This document shows, piece by piece, positions 36,101 to 47,275 of a DNA stretch of 64,000 nucleotides; position 1 is the stretch's first letter, and every line of letters begins with the position of its first letter. The notes below the pieces were generated by a model that saw only the letters and a program-made list of their open reading frames with translations, was not told the origin of the DNA and did no database searches. This DNA is from Platynereis dumerilii (taxonomy: Eukaryota > Annelida > Polychaeta > Phyllodocida > Nereididae). The position numbers and the translations under genes were made by a program. The DNA is taken from contig JAPTHN010000019.1 of the NCBI GenBank assembly GCA_026936325.1, positions 12,550,253 through 12,614,252 on the forward strand, in the 5' to 3' direction.

Positions 36101-37399
36101 CGCCGGAAGAGGGAGGCCAAACGCACGGACCAGATTGGCCAGAGCTTGCAAAAGCACCAACACAGGAAACTCCTTTCGTACCGTCGCGAGCCACCCGGAG
36201 ACATCGATGATATCCCCCAGCGCGTTCCGACGACGCGGGTTTAAATAGGGGGCATCGGACTCAATCAGGATTCGTGTCGCTGGTACGCGCCGGGCGGCCA
36301 ACTCGTGCGCATGCCGATCCTCTCGCCTGAGTCAGTGAGCGACACCCGAAACTGAAATAACAATTTGGGAATCGCTCGCTCCACTGCTCCATTTCAGTAG
36401 CCGATCCCAGGAAGCAGTGGAGCTGTATCGGGTGAGGGGGTCAACCCATCGAGACATCAACGCCAGCCCATCTCTCAGGGCCCCCTCCCCACAACAGTGT
36501 AATACCACTGGCTTATGACGAGAGGCAGACATCAACATCCTTCTCAACCCTTCCTGTTGACACGCACGGTTCGCCTGAGGGTGGTAGTCAAGGCCCACCT
36601 CCCCCAAAGCATAACACTCGGGAGAGGTCAGCCGCTCGGCTAGCAACCCGGCCCATTGCTGAAAGACACCTGGCCGATCCGCGACCCGGGGATGTATCCC
36701 GAAGGCGCAGGTCGCATGCGGATTCGCCCGACGCTCCTCGTCTCACCGATGCCATCTGGTGGGGAACGCGTACACAGAGAGGCGGGCTTCATATTCAAAC
36801 ACTATACTGCCCACACGTAGGGTCTCGGCCCTGTTCCCTTGAATCGCCTCCCAGTGTATATGGGCATCGGCCACCGGCAACCGGATGGAAACCGGAAGAG
36901 GCTCCATGGGTGGATGTTGGACATCGGTGGCGCGCCTAACCACGGCCGGTGAGACGTGGGCAAAGATATGCGCGAGCGGCCAGGGTCTTAAGAGGGCCGC
37001 GACACTGTTCGGGGGGTCGTTATGGAGGGACGGAGTCTCCGCCAAGCCGTTATATCTCTCCCATGCCCTCAGAAAGGAGTAACAGGACAGTGCCCCTCCT
37101 GCCCCAGCCTGCCCCGCACCCGCCCACGGATACCATGGGGCTTCCGCAACAAAGGCTAGCAGTTCGTGGAATGACTGGCAGCCAAGGGCATTTTGCAACA
37201 ACACCAACAGCCCTCGGCCCCAGCTAGCCCAGTCACTGAAGGCGCCCTCTCTGAATTCCCGTTGACACAGGGTGTGGGATGCATAATCATCCCCCACGGG
37301 ATCTCTGCACGGCCAACAGACATAGAGGGGATCTAGCCACCATGGTATATCAACCTGCCTCATATGGGCAGGTAATCTGACCCCAATGGAGACTGACAC
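35977..37399 (-). pseudogene. TatD-family nuclease-like region of the LTR element
   Basis: Within the LTR element, on its coding strand and downstream of integrase, lie the signatures of TatD-type metal-dependent nucleases in the expected order: DAHIHWE (the family HxH), CAFGIHPR, ALGEVGLDYH, KPVVLHC and ESDAPYLNP. TatD enzymes are TIM-barrel deoxyribonucleases/exonucleases. About 150 residues ahead of the HxH motif have no recognised domain (rich in W and L). The region is broken, with about two or three breaks. The adjoining basic frame overlaps its start by 40 bp. The position corresponds to where env or accessory genes sit in LTR elements. TATDN-like genes are abundant in some invertebrate genomes; a link to retroelements would explain that, but is inference. 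Confidence 0.75.
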
Positions 37400-38100
37400 T
37401 TCGTCTGAAATCCGGCAGCTGTCTCATCATCTAGAACGCCTGCGGGCGGAGGCCCGACCTCCATGGCCTCCATCTCCGCCAAGCCGAGAGTGGCAGAGGC
37501 AGCGGTGGACGAGCCATCCCTCCCTGCGTCCAACGCCCGGTCACCAACAGACGAGGACGGCGACAGAACATCCCCTGCCCTTTCATCCGCCAACCCGAGA
37601 GTGGCCGAAGGTCGGACGGGAGAAGAGTCGTCATCCAGGTCGTCGGAGAAGTCCGGAAACAATGCAATACGTGGCTCAGGGCCCAAAGATGAAATGGTTG
37701 ACTCACACTGGTCGTCATCTAGGAGGGTCCCGGCTGCGGCTCCCTGGTCGGTGGTCCTAGGTTCTTCTGGGGAGGCCTCCATCGCAGCCCGCTGGGCAGC
37801 CTGCCTCTTCTTTCGGGCCCTATCCTTCTGACTTGGCTTCTGCTTCTTCGTCCGCTCCTTCTTCCCAGCCGTCGCCACACTGGAGGTCCCTGGCGTGGCC
37901 TGTCGACCCGGGGCAGTCCGGGTCTCCGGGACGACAGTAGCATGAGGTGTCTGAGGAGCCCGTCTCGGCTGGACCAACGTGGCCCTACCAGCCTTGGCCG
38001 CCTGCCGCCGCTTCCACTGCCTGTCCTCCTTCCTCCGCCACCTTCGCCTCTGTGTCTCGGTCCTCTGAGCAGGTGCAGGCGGGCCGACGGTCACCGTCAA
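37360..38100 (-). CDS. Basic, low-complexity frame upstream of the TatD-like region
   Basis: A 246-residue frame. The N-terminal 110 residues are very rich in Arg, Lys, Gln and Ala (for example RRRWRRKEDRQWKRRQAAK), and the rest is acidic and Ser/Pro/Gly-rich. No known domain is visible. The basic part could bind nucleic acid or act as a nuclear localisation signal. It overlaps the TatD-like region by 40 bp, so the two may have been one product through read-through or splicing. Base composition is much more GC-rich than the flanking host DNA, like the rest of the LTR element. Confidence 0.5.
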   Translation of the reverse strand: MTVTVGPPAPAQRTETQRRRWRRKEDRQWKRRQAAKAGRATLVQPRRAPQTPHATVVPETRTAPGRQATPGTSSVATAGKKERTKKQKPSQKDRARKKRQAAQRAAMEASPEEPRTTDQGAAAGTLLDDDQCESTISSLGPEPRIALFPDFSDDLDDDSSPVRPSATLGLADERAGDVLSPSSSVGDRALDAGRDGSSTAASATLGLAEMEAMEVGPPPAGVLDDETAAGFQTKCQSPLGSDYLPI

Positions 38101-38455
38101 AGGCGACGCAACCCCACCCCGACCACCCTGCGCTGGTCGCTGCTACCCGGCGGCACGGTCAGCTCCGATGTTGCCACCGGAGGCTGAGTCGCCCCAGCCA
38201 GTCGCAAGCCGGCCACACTGGACGCCGGGGGAGCGCCAATCCGGCCAGCGGCCATCGGACCCACAGGGCCAGGCAACCCAACAGCCGCGACATCGATGGG
38301 AGTTGGGTCACGGTACTAGACCGCACTCGTCCAAGTTCGGGACTCCTCGTCCCACCAGGTCGTGGTTACCGAGACCACATTCGTGCGCTCACAGAACTGG
38401 GTCACGGTAGTTCGGTGACGATAACCATAACTGTAACTCCGTGGATCCTCATGTT

Positions 38456-41400
38456 AGACTGGCGGGATTTTTGAAAAATGGCTTTATTTAGAGAGGTACG
38501 AGCATTTTGGGGTAAAAGTCGGGAACCCATCTTTTTAACATATTTCAGGTATGCCGATTCCGAAAATACCGGTTCCCAAGCGATATTCCGGGTCCTTCAC
38601 CTCCTAATTTGCATAACAAAATGGCTTCCAAATTAGCAATTTTTTGATCGTTTTAAAGCAGTAACCTTCAATATACTACTGTTTATGAAAGCAAAAAAGG
38701 CAAACTAAATGGCTCAATCCATGTTATGAAGACCAAGGAATACTCACACCATGTTAGAATCAATTATACAAGTTTGATGGTCATTGATATGCAAATTAGT
38801 AGCCGCCATTATACAAAAATGCCTTTTCTTCAATAACTTCCTTACTAATCAAGCAAATTTAACAAATTAAAGTTCTATACCAATGTTTTAAGGGTCGATG
38901 AAGATGATGAAACCATCTATTAAGTCATAACACTCATCCAATATTAATTATGCAAGAATAATGGTCATTAGTATGTTAATTAGCGATGAAATATTACAGA
39001 AAATACCAATCTTCACAGTGTTGTCTCTGCTAATCCAGGAATCTTTACAAATTAAAGGTCTATACCAATGTTTTTCCTGCAAACTTTGCAAAATAAAATG
39101 TATATGCCAATATTTTAAGGGTCAATGAAGAAGTCATTGACAAAGTCCTTACATTCATCTGATATTAGTTATGCAAGACCTGCAGTCAGTAGTAAATTAG
39201 CAGTGTCATATAACTGCAAAAAAAGTGTATTCTTATACCTTTCCAGCGCATCAAGCAAACTTAAGCAAATGAAGTCCTCCAACAATTTTAGTTTTTTCAA
39301 AGTTAGTCTGCAATACTTCAAAGGTCAATGCAGGTCATGAACTCATTCAAAACAAATTTAAGTTTGCTGGATTAGCGAGGAAGATCAGGGCTGTAGCTGG
39401 AATTCTGTTTCGGGGCAGGCGAAGTTAAGCAGGAGCTCCAATTATTCAGCAGTGTCTCATGGCCCGAAATGCCTTCTAAGCAATCTGAAGCACCAATTCC
39501 CCCATAAAAGACATGGAATCACTGTATTATCATTTTATGTAGTGTCCAAATTAGTAAAGTTTGAATGTCACACAAATATTAAATGCTTCGAATTAAACAG
39601 TCATCATGAAAGTTTATGAGTAAAATAAAGAAGGGCATAACAATTCAAATTGTTATTATCTGGTACTCTGTGTGGGATCAGATGCAGCAATTAATTTGAA
39701 AACTCAATTATATTACGCCTTCTTCATGGCACTTCCCTCTCAATAACTCTTGCCTCCTCTGAAAAGATCTTGCCTCATCTCTAGCTCTTGCCTCCTCTCA
39801 AAAGATCTTGCCTCATCTCTAGCTCTTGCCTCCTTCATCGCATTCTCCATCCTTTCCAGGGACCCCAATCTCCATAATCTCCCTTTCCGCCTCCTTCCCA
39901 GCTCTTCCCTTCTGTCTGATAGCTCCTTTCTCCTACCTGACTGTCTCCTCCTAGCTCCTGCCTCCACAACAGCCATTCTCTCCTCTCTCTGACTTCTGTG
40001 TTCTCCCACTCAGCCCGATCCCAAGTTTTTCCAACAGCTTTTGCTTTGTCAAATTGTGTTTCCTACCTCTCTGCTCATCTTTCTTTTTCCTCCACGATAT
40101 CTGCATTCTCTTCTGCCTCCTGCCTAACTCCTGCCTAACTCCTGCCTAACTCCTGCCTAACTCCTGCCTAACTCCTGCCTAACTCCTGCCTAACTCCTGC
40201 CTAACTCCTGCCTAACTCCTGCCTAACTCCTGCTCATCTGTTCCCCTTTCACTGTCCACTTCTTAGCTCCTTCCTGATATTGGTTTCTTCCTCCCTGCAT
40301 TGCCCCATCGGCTCTCCCCTCTTTTGTCTGCTTCAACTAGCTCTTGCCTCCTCCCCCAGAGTGGTTCTTCAATAACTATCTGGCTACTCCTAACTAAATG
40401 ACTCCTCCTTCCCTGTTTGCTCCCAGTTTCTCTTGGTACTCTCCTCCTCCCTTGTCGCGCAATTGTCTCCATCTAGTGGTCCTATTAGAATATCTCCTGA
40501 CCATCCCTACCTTTCTCTCTCACTACCAGTGTTCCATGCACACATCAAATTTTTTATTTAAAAAATGAATACACTGTCTGTTCTTCGTGTAAGCTTCATT
40601 GTTATGCGGGGAAAGTAGCAGTTTTATTATAATAGGAGTGTTAGTATTGCCTCAGAATATTTTTGCGTATTGGGAGTAGCAAGGTGACTTCATTTCTGAG
40701 TTGAGCTATCTTCCAATAATGCATATGATATCATCTTGATACACCCTGTCCGGAGGATATGATGGGACCTTTGCTGAATTTCAAGGCCGGCATGTGCCAT
40801 CATGTATTGAGTCCCTGAAAATTCTGAAGAGACGCCTTTTTCCGCAAATATGGCATCGCTAATAATCACACAAATAACAATTATTCTTGCATTATATATA
40901 TATTATGAGTTTATGGCTTTATGAATGAGTTTTTTACCCTTGAGCCAGTGGTATGGAAGTTTTATTTGCAAAATTTGTTGGATTAGTAAGGCAGATATTA
41001 AGAAAAACATTTTGCTTATTAGTATATATATATATATGTACAAACGACGATTATTCTTGTATAATTAATATTTTATGAATGTCATGACTTTATAAATAAA
41101 TTCAATATCCTTTGACTCTTTTAGCTTTGGTACTGAAGTTTTAAATGTAAAGTAGGCTGGATTAGCAGAGAGGATATGAAAAACTTTTCTCTGTAATATT
41201 TCATCACTATTTAGCATACTAAAGACTATTATTTTTCCATAATTAATATTTTATTAGTGTTATCATTTTATAAATAAGTTCATTATCTTCATTGACTCTC
41301 AAAATATTGGTAAAGCACTTTAATTTTAAAGTTTACTGGATTAGCAGAGAAGATATACTAAGAAGATTGTTATTTTCTGTAATATTTCATCACGAATTGG

Positions 41401-41911
41401 CAAATTAATGACCATTATTCTTGCATAATTAATAATGGATGAGTGTTATGACTTAATAGATGGTTTCATCATCTTCATTGACCCTTAAAACATTGGTATA
41501 GAACTTAAATTTGTTAAATTTGCTTGATTAGTAAGGAAGTTATTGGAGAAAAGGCATTTTTGTATAATGGCGGTTACTAATTTGCATATCAATGACCATC
41601 AAACTTGTATAATTGATTCTAAGATGGTGTGAGTATTCTTTGGTCTTCATAACATGGATTGAGCCACTTAGTTTGCCTTTTTTGCTTTCCTAAACAGTAG
41701 CATATTGAAGGTTACTGCTTTAAAACGATAAAAAAATTGCTAATTTGGTAGCCATTTTGTTATGCAAATTAGGAGGTGAAGGACCCGGAATATCGCTTGG
41801 GAACCGGTTTTTTCGGAATCGGCATACCTGAAATATGTTAAAATGATGGGTTCCCGACTTTTACCCCAAAATGCTCGTACCTTCCACATATTTCAAAAAT
41901 CCCGCCAGTCT
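38456..41911. mobile_element. Foldback element with long modular inverted arms and 5-bp target duplication
   Basis: Both ends begin AGACTGGCGGGATTTTTGAA, read inward. ATGTT at 38451-38455 and 41912-41916 is the target duplication. The arms match in inverse orientation for roughly 600 bp (38456-39060 against 41310-41911). They contain a module of about 180 bp, centred on TGGATTAGCAGAGAAGATAT, seen near 40978, 41157, 41336 and 41520 and inverted near 38842 and 39029. The centre (about 39400-40600) is unrelated, pyrimidine-rich and non-coding. It is younger than the LTR element it interrupts. The superfamily is unknown; 5-bp duplications are uncommon among cut-and-paste transposons. Confidence 0.85.
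39740..40500. repeat. Pyrimidine-rich centre of the foldback with (CTCCTGCCTAA)n
   Basis: A CTCTTGCCTC-rich tract at 39745-39840 and about ten tandem copies of the 11-mer CTCCTGCCTAA at 40117-40235. Frames over this tract are low-complexity artefacts. Confidence 0.85.
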
Positions 41912-41916
41912 ATGTT

Positions 41917-42995
41917 GCTTGTCCATCTTGTGAAAACTCTTGATTAATGCAACCATAAAAACTATCTATAGTACCTCCCCCCGTGTAAAAATTTGAAGCC
42001 CTTCTAGTGGTGGCATGACTATGAAACACCCACGGATTCCCCCGGGGACAATTTGCTGGCAATATCGCGGCCCTGGTTAGGCAAGGCATCTTATCTATGA
42101 ATTCTACAACATGGCCGCAATTAGCACCCTGAGCTGAAGCACGCACAGACCTGCCGGCTCCCGTCTCAATGAAGAGGAAAGAGTGATTAAGCTCGTGTTT
42201 TACGCCCCATCAGCACCAATGTGGGCTATCTAGAGGAAGTGGAACAAGAGATACAGGAGTAAACGCAAACCTGCTAGGGTCAAAGATCTCACCGTGCAGT
42301 TGCGACCTTTAAGTGTTATCTCATATAGGTGCTAATGCACTTGTCTCATTACTATTGGAAATACTGTTTTCACATAAATTCACGTGAATATTAATTTTAA
42401 TGACAAGAAAGAGAAAGTATACAGCTACGAATATGGTGAGGACCAATATCTGGACAACAGGAATTAGTTGGAGGATAGTACCCAGCGTAGATTTGTCGTA
42501 CTATTAATTTCAATGATAAGAAAGAGAAAGTGTACAGTTATGAATATGATGAGGAATAATACCCTGACAATATGAATTCGCTGAGTGCTGTCAACCCGGT
42601 GGAAACTTATCCAAAATATGGCGGGCCACCAGGTTGCAAAAACGGAGGTCCCAATTGAAAAAGAAGGCCGCCGGGAGAACCCTCAATGTGTCCCACAGTC
42701 ATGCATCACCATTTACCAAATTGACAGGTATCTATCCGGAAAACATAACCACAACGTATACCAAACTCGGGTCCGACCAATTCACCTTTTCATATATACA
42801 TGATGACCAATAAGAATTCTATTCCCCCTGAGTCAATCGACGGAAAAGCCTCCAGGAACCGAGGCGGGCGATAAATAAATCGCCGCAGCCTTGGAAAAGG
42901 AATCCAACGTCAATCACCCCATAACGGTGAACCATAACCCTGTATCCCAATGACATATGTACAACCCGAATACCGTGTGCAACCCCCATTTGTAT
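41917..42995 (-). other. LTR element segment between integrase and the foldback
   Basis: About 1.1 kb with no recognised domain. Two related stretches, near 42380-42440 and 42500-42560, share a motif (ATGACAAGAAAGAGAAAGT / ATGATAAGAAAGAGAAAGT), indicating an old internal duplication. It continues past the foldback at 38450. Confidence 0.45.
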
Positions 42996-44500
42996 TTACA
43001 ATTCCCATACGGCTTCATTATCAATTTGGCCGTAATCGGGCCAGGACAATTCGTCCGCTTGCCTCCATTGATTCAAAACATAATCACGTAAATGTGAGGG
43101 AAGTCTTCGACGTCTCCCTCGGCTACTAGAAGGGAGAGAGAGAGACTCATTAACTTCACTAGAGGCCTCGTCGGAATCGATCTCATCCACAGACATCTCC
43201 GCATTCGCGTCGGGACCAGCCGGACCGATACCTGTAGGCGGTGACACCGGGAGGTCTGTAGGATTCTCAAACAGGCTACTGACATCTTCGATAGCCTCGT
43301 CCTCCATGGGAACAACGTCTTCATCTCCCACGGTCTCCAAGCGTCGTCGTTCCCGCCGCGCCCACAAGGGAACGTTACTATCCGGACAACGCCGTAGGCG
43401 GTCATGATGCACCACTTGGCGGCGCCGTCGGGAATTAATGACTACGAAGAGAGAATCCGATACTTTGCGAAGTATCACCAACGGTCCAACATAAATCGGC
43501 TGTAACTTGCGGGTCTGGCCCTTTTTCGAGACGGCATTCAACAGGTACACTAAATCCCCCACGGCATACTCTGTCAGATGAGTCCGGCGGTCGTAAAATC
43601 TTTTACGCTCCTGCAATGCGGACTGTAACTTGTCACGAGCGCAGGTATGCACTTCAACCAAGCGATCCCGTAGTTGCGACACATAGCTTGCGGAATCCAT
43701 TTCAGGTTGAATTTCGTTACCGGGAATGTTGGCAAACAGGTCCACTGGTAAGGTGATCTCACGGTCCAACATCATCATGTTGGCTGTAAACCCAGTAGAC
43801 CGGTTAACGGTGGCACGCAGAGCCATCGCAACAAAAGGGAGATACGTATCCCACATGGATTGTTTACCTTCTAGATGAATACGCAGCTTTGCCAGAATTT
43901 CCCGATTGACGCGTTCCACTTGTTCATTTGATCTGGGCCTATAAGGAGTGGTTCGCTGCTTGGCCATTTGGAGTAACTGGCAAACCTCATGGAACATTTG
44001 ACTTTCGAAGTTGCGACCCTGGTCACTGAACACTTCAAGGGTGCAACCCATTCTACAAACAAATTCTTCAATGAAGGCCTTGGCCACACGGTCGGCAGTT
44101 TGATCTGGTAATGCTTTAAGCTCCACCCATTTGGTGTATTGATCAATCATGACCAATATATATTTGTTACCATGAGCCGTTTCGATCAATGGCCCCAGGA
44201 TATCAATATGTACGCGCTCCATTGGCTCCCCAGCCAGGTATGGAGTGAGCGGGAATCTCGGATGCCTATTTCCCTTTTATGCCGTACGCACTTGTCACAC
44301 GATCCTACATACAATCGTATATCTAATCTCATCCCCACCCAAAAGTAGCGGCGTAGCAAAGCTCGGTACGTCTTCTCAGGTCCGGGGTTGGCCGGCGCAA
44401 ACATTATTGTGCCCTTCTCGCATAATAGACTGTCGGAGGCTCCGTGGTACCACTAATAGAGGATGACTGGTGGACGGCACAGGCCCTACCCAATTGTATA
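42996..44500 (-). pseudogene. Integrase part of pol
   Basis: Integrase inserts the reverse-transcribed DNA. The zinc-binding HHCC region, a core with HIDILGP, VFSDQGRNF and RSNEQVERVNRE (the D, D and E of the catalytic triad) and a GPLVILRKV segment like the GPY/F module are recognisable in order. The C-terminal tail is acidic and Ser-rich, and I see no chromodomain. The region is broken, with about two breaks. Confidence 0.85.
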
Positions 44501-44767
44501 GCAATACCCCCTGGTCCGTTATTTGCAGCTGCTCCTTCATTCGCCACAGATGTTTAACGGCCGCATTTTGCCGGAACAATGCGGCCTCGTCAGGAGGTTC
44601 ACCCTTGAGCCAGTTCATCACGACTGACAGGTCCGGATCGCCGGCCTGGGCCTCAGCCCACGGAACGGGAGTTGGCGTGATCCCCAGCACTTCGGGGCCA
44701 GCCGATGCTGGAAGATTTCCTCCCGCCTCCACGACTCCCATTGCTTGCACCGCCAGTGTTAATGGGA

Positions 44768-47275
44768 CTACATCATCCACCCGGTCCTCAAACCGAGCCC
44801 ATTTTTCATGCATCTTGCGACAATAGTCGCACCCTCCGCTCCTGTCTGATAATGTGGACACTCTAGGTTCATAGACCGGCTCAACCCGTCGGCATTGCCG
44901 TGCTGTTTGCCCGGCCGATGCATAAGCTGAAAGTCGAATTGTGCAATTGCTTCGAGCCACCGGCCCAATTGGCCTTCTAGATTCTTAAACCTCATTAGCC
45001 ACACTAAACTGTTGTGGTCTGTCCGACAGATGAAGGACCGGCCCAGCAAATAGAACCTGAACTGGTTCAAGAACGTAACTAATGCTAACAACTCCTTTCG
45101 CGTGGTACAATAGCGACGTTGGGCCGCTGACAGAGCTTGGCTTCTATAGGCAATGGTGCGTTCTTTTCCATTCTGTACCTGCGATAACTCGGCCCCAATG
45201 GCCGCATGGCTAGCGTCCACATCTAAGATGAACCTCCCCGTGGGGGTAGGATAAGCCAACACGGGAGCCTCGACCATGGCTGCCCGAAGAGCATCCATAG
45301 CATCCTGATGCTCCATTCTCCAATCGACCCGTTCCCCGGTAGGCGTATTTTTTACCAATTGATACAAGGGGCCGCAAATGCCGGCCATCTGTGGGATAAA
45401 TTCCCGATGATAGTTAACGAAACCCAAAAACGCCTCCAAATCAGTACGAGTCACCGGTGTTGGCCAATCTACCACACTTTTGACTTTGGCCTCTGCTATA
45501 CTAATGCCCTGGCGGCCCACCTTACGTCCCAAGAAATCTACTTCGGTGGTGAACAAATCACACTTCCGAGGTTTGAACTTCAGATTGTGTATCTGAAAGC
45601 GTTGGAACACCTCCTCCAAGGTTCGGAGGTGCGCCTCATAAGATCGTCCCAGAATGATCAGATCATCCAAATAAACTAACACTTCTTGCCACAGCAGATT
45701 TTTGAGCACATACGTCATGATGCGTTGGTACGTGGCGGGAGAATTACATAAACCCATGGCCAGACGTACATGCTCAAACAGGCCGTACTTAGTAATGAAG
45801 GCCGTTTTATGACGGTCTTCGGGATGGATGAGCACCTGCCAGTAACCACTGGCCATATCAAGCGTGCTAAAGTACATGTTGTCGGCCAGCGCATCTAGAC
45901 ATTCTTCAATTAACGGTAACGGGAACCCGTCCCGCCGCGTGACCTTGTTCAGACTGCGATAATCCACGCAATAGCGATACTTGCCGTCTTTCTTTTTCAC
46001 TATCACCGGGGCTGCGGCCCAGGCCGAGGAGGACGGCTGAATGATTCCGTTATCCAACATGCATTGCAAATGGCGTTCCTCCTCGTCCTGGAATCCCAAC
46101 GGCGTGCGCCGTAGCCCATGCCGCACGGGAGAGGCATCACCCGTATCTATACGATGCATAATTCCGGCGAACTCGCCTAAGTCGAAATCATGTTCCGCGA
46201 ACACTGACCGATATCGATACAATAATTCCCACAATTGCTCTCTCTCTCCCCCCTCCGCCAAATTTTCAAGGCTCTTGCTGTACAACTTCTGCAGAGCCTC
46301 CGGGAGTCCGGATGTCAATGCGTCCGCCTCCCCGGAGGAGGGTTTGCTGTCACCCGCCAACCCAGCGCTCCCAATGAGTATATCAGATTTCATGTCAACG
46401 CGACGTTTCCGAAACTCAGTCAGAGTCGCGACAGATTCCGGCTCCACAGCTTGGACCGTGCCTACCAAAGTACCAACCTGCAAATGCTTAACCTGCTCAG
46501 ACAAATTGGCTACCTGCATAAGAGGATGCGGGGTGTTATCGATGATTGCCGGTGGGAAGGCAATCCCTTGCGCTATGGGCAGGGGTTCAAGGATGAGATG
46601 TGGGACATTTCCAAAATCCTCAGGGACTTGACAGGCAATCGGAGTTTCAAACAATCCGGGTATAGTTATCTTTTCATATACCAGTACCGGAACCACTGTC
46701 CTTCGGCTTCCGGTATTGGTAGTGATAAAGTTGGCTACAATGATCGAATCTGCAATCTGCAGATAGCCCTGTTGGAAGTCTAAACTCGCCCCCAGTTCTC
46801 TAAGTAAATCAAGACCGATAATCATTGGATCCCGGAAGTCTCCTACTATAACGGTCCAAGCATATTGAGCGTTTCCCAAGGTGATTGGTACTCCTACTGC
46901 AACATGTGCTGTCATGCCCATATCACTACCTACTCCTTGAATGTTAATACAATTGGACTGAGTTAATGATATTTCTGCCTGCAAACACAGATCATTGCTA
47001 ATGACCGTTGCTTGAGACCCCGTATCAATCACGGCAGCTACCTGGATCCCACTTACAGCTGCCGGTACTGTCATGGTCCAACCACGAGACATATTCTCAC
47101 CAGATGCCGATCTTAACTGGAAAGCATTCGGATCATCCGTAGAAGGTGTCTCGTTGGCGGATGAATAGGAGAGGTCAGGTTTAAATGGTGGTTTGCGGTC
47201 AGGGCGTTGCGGGCTAGCAGGATGACCGCCTACTGCTGCCCGCTCGCATTTGGGGATTTCTGTCGGTCGGGACAA
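44768..47275 (-). CDS. Protease, reverse transcriptase and RNase H part of pol (835 aa)
   Basis: The frame begins with a Pro-rich linker, then a retropepsin-like protease with VIDTGSQATVIS near residue 80. Reverse transcriptase follows with YCVDYRSLNKVTRRDGFPLP, the AMGLCNSPATYQRIM block and the catalytic YLDDLIIL near residue 533. RNase H follows with DVDASHAAIGAELS near residue 683 and a TDHNSL motif. The RT-RNase H order and sequence are typical of Ty3/Gypsy elements. It overlaps the Gag frame by 46 bp in another frame, an arrangement these elements use for frameshift read-through. Confidence 0.92.
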   Translation of the reverse strand: MSRPTEIPKCERAAVGGHPASPQRPDRKPPFKPDLSYSSANETPSTDDPNAFQLRSASGENMSRGWTMTVPAAVSGIQVAAVIDTGSQATVISNDLCLQAEISLTQSNCINIQGVGSDMGMTAHVAVGVPITLGNAQYAWTVIVGDFRDPMIIGLDLLRELGASLDFQQGYLQIADSIIVANFITTNTGSRRTVVPVLVYEKITIPGLFETPIACQVPEDFGNVPHLILEPLPIAQGIAFPPAIIDNTPHPLMQVANLSEQVKHLQVGTLVGTVQAVEPESVATLTEFRKRRVDMKSDILIGSAGLAGDSKPSSGEADALTSGLPEALQKLYSKSLENLAEGGEREQLWELLYRYRSVFAEHDFDLGEFAGIMHRIDTGDASPVRHGLRRTPLGFQDEEERHLQCMLDNGIIQPSSSAWAAAPVIVKKKDGKYRYCVDYRSLNKVTRRDGFPLPLIEECLDALADNMYFSTLDMASGYWQVLIHPEDRHKTAFITKYGLFEHVRLAMGLCNSPATYQRIMTYVLKNLLWQEVLVYLDDLIILGRSYEAHLRTLEEVFQRFQIHNLKFKPRKCDLFTTEVDFLGRKVGRQGISIAEAKVKSVVDWPTPVTRTDLEAFLGFVNYHREFIPQMAGICGPLYQLVKNTPTGERVDWRMEHQDAMDALRAAMVEAPVLAYPTPTGRFILDVDASHAAIGAELSQVQNGKERTIAYRSQALSAAQRRYCTTRKELLALVTFLNQFRFYLLGRSFICRTDHNSLVWLMRFKNLEGQLGRWLEAIAQFDFQLMHRPGKQHGNADGLSRSMNLECPHYQTGAEGATIVARCMKNGLGLRTGWMM

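Noticed and set aside
46041-46783. Plus-strand frames of 180-200 codons over pol
   Set aside because: Antisense shadows of the protease/RT frame.
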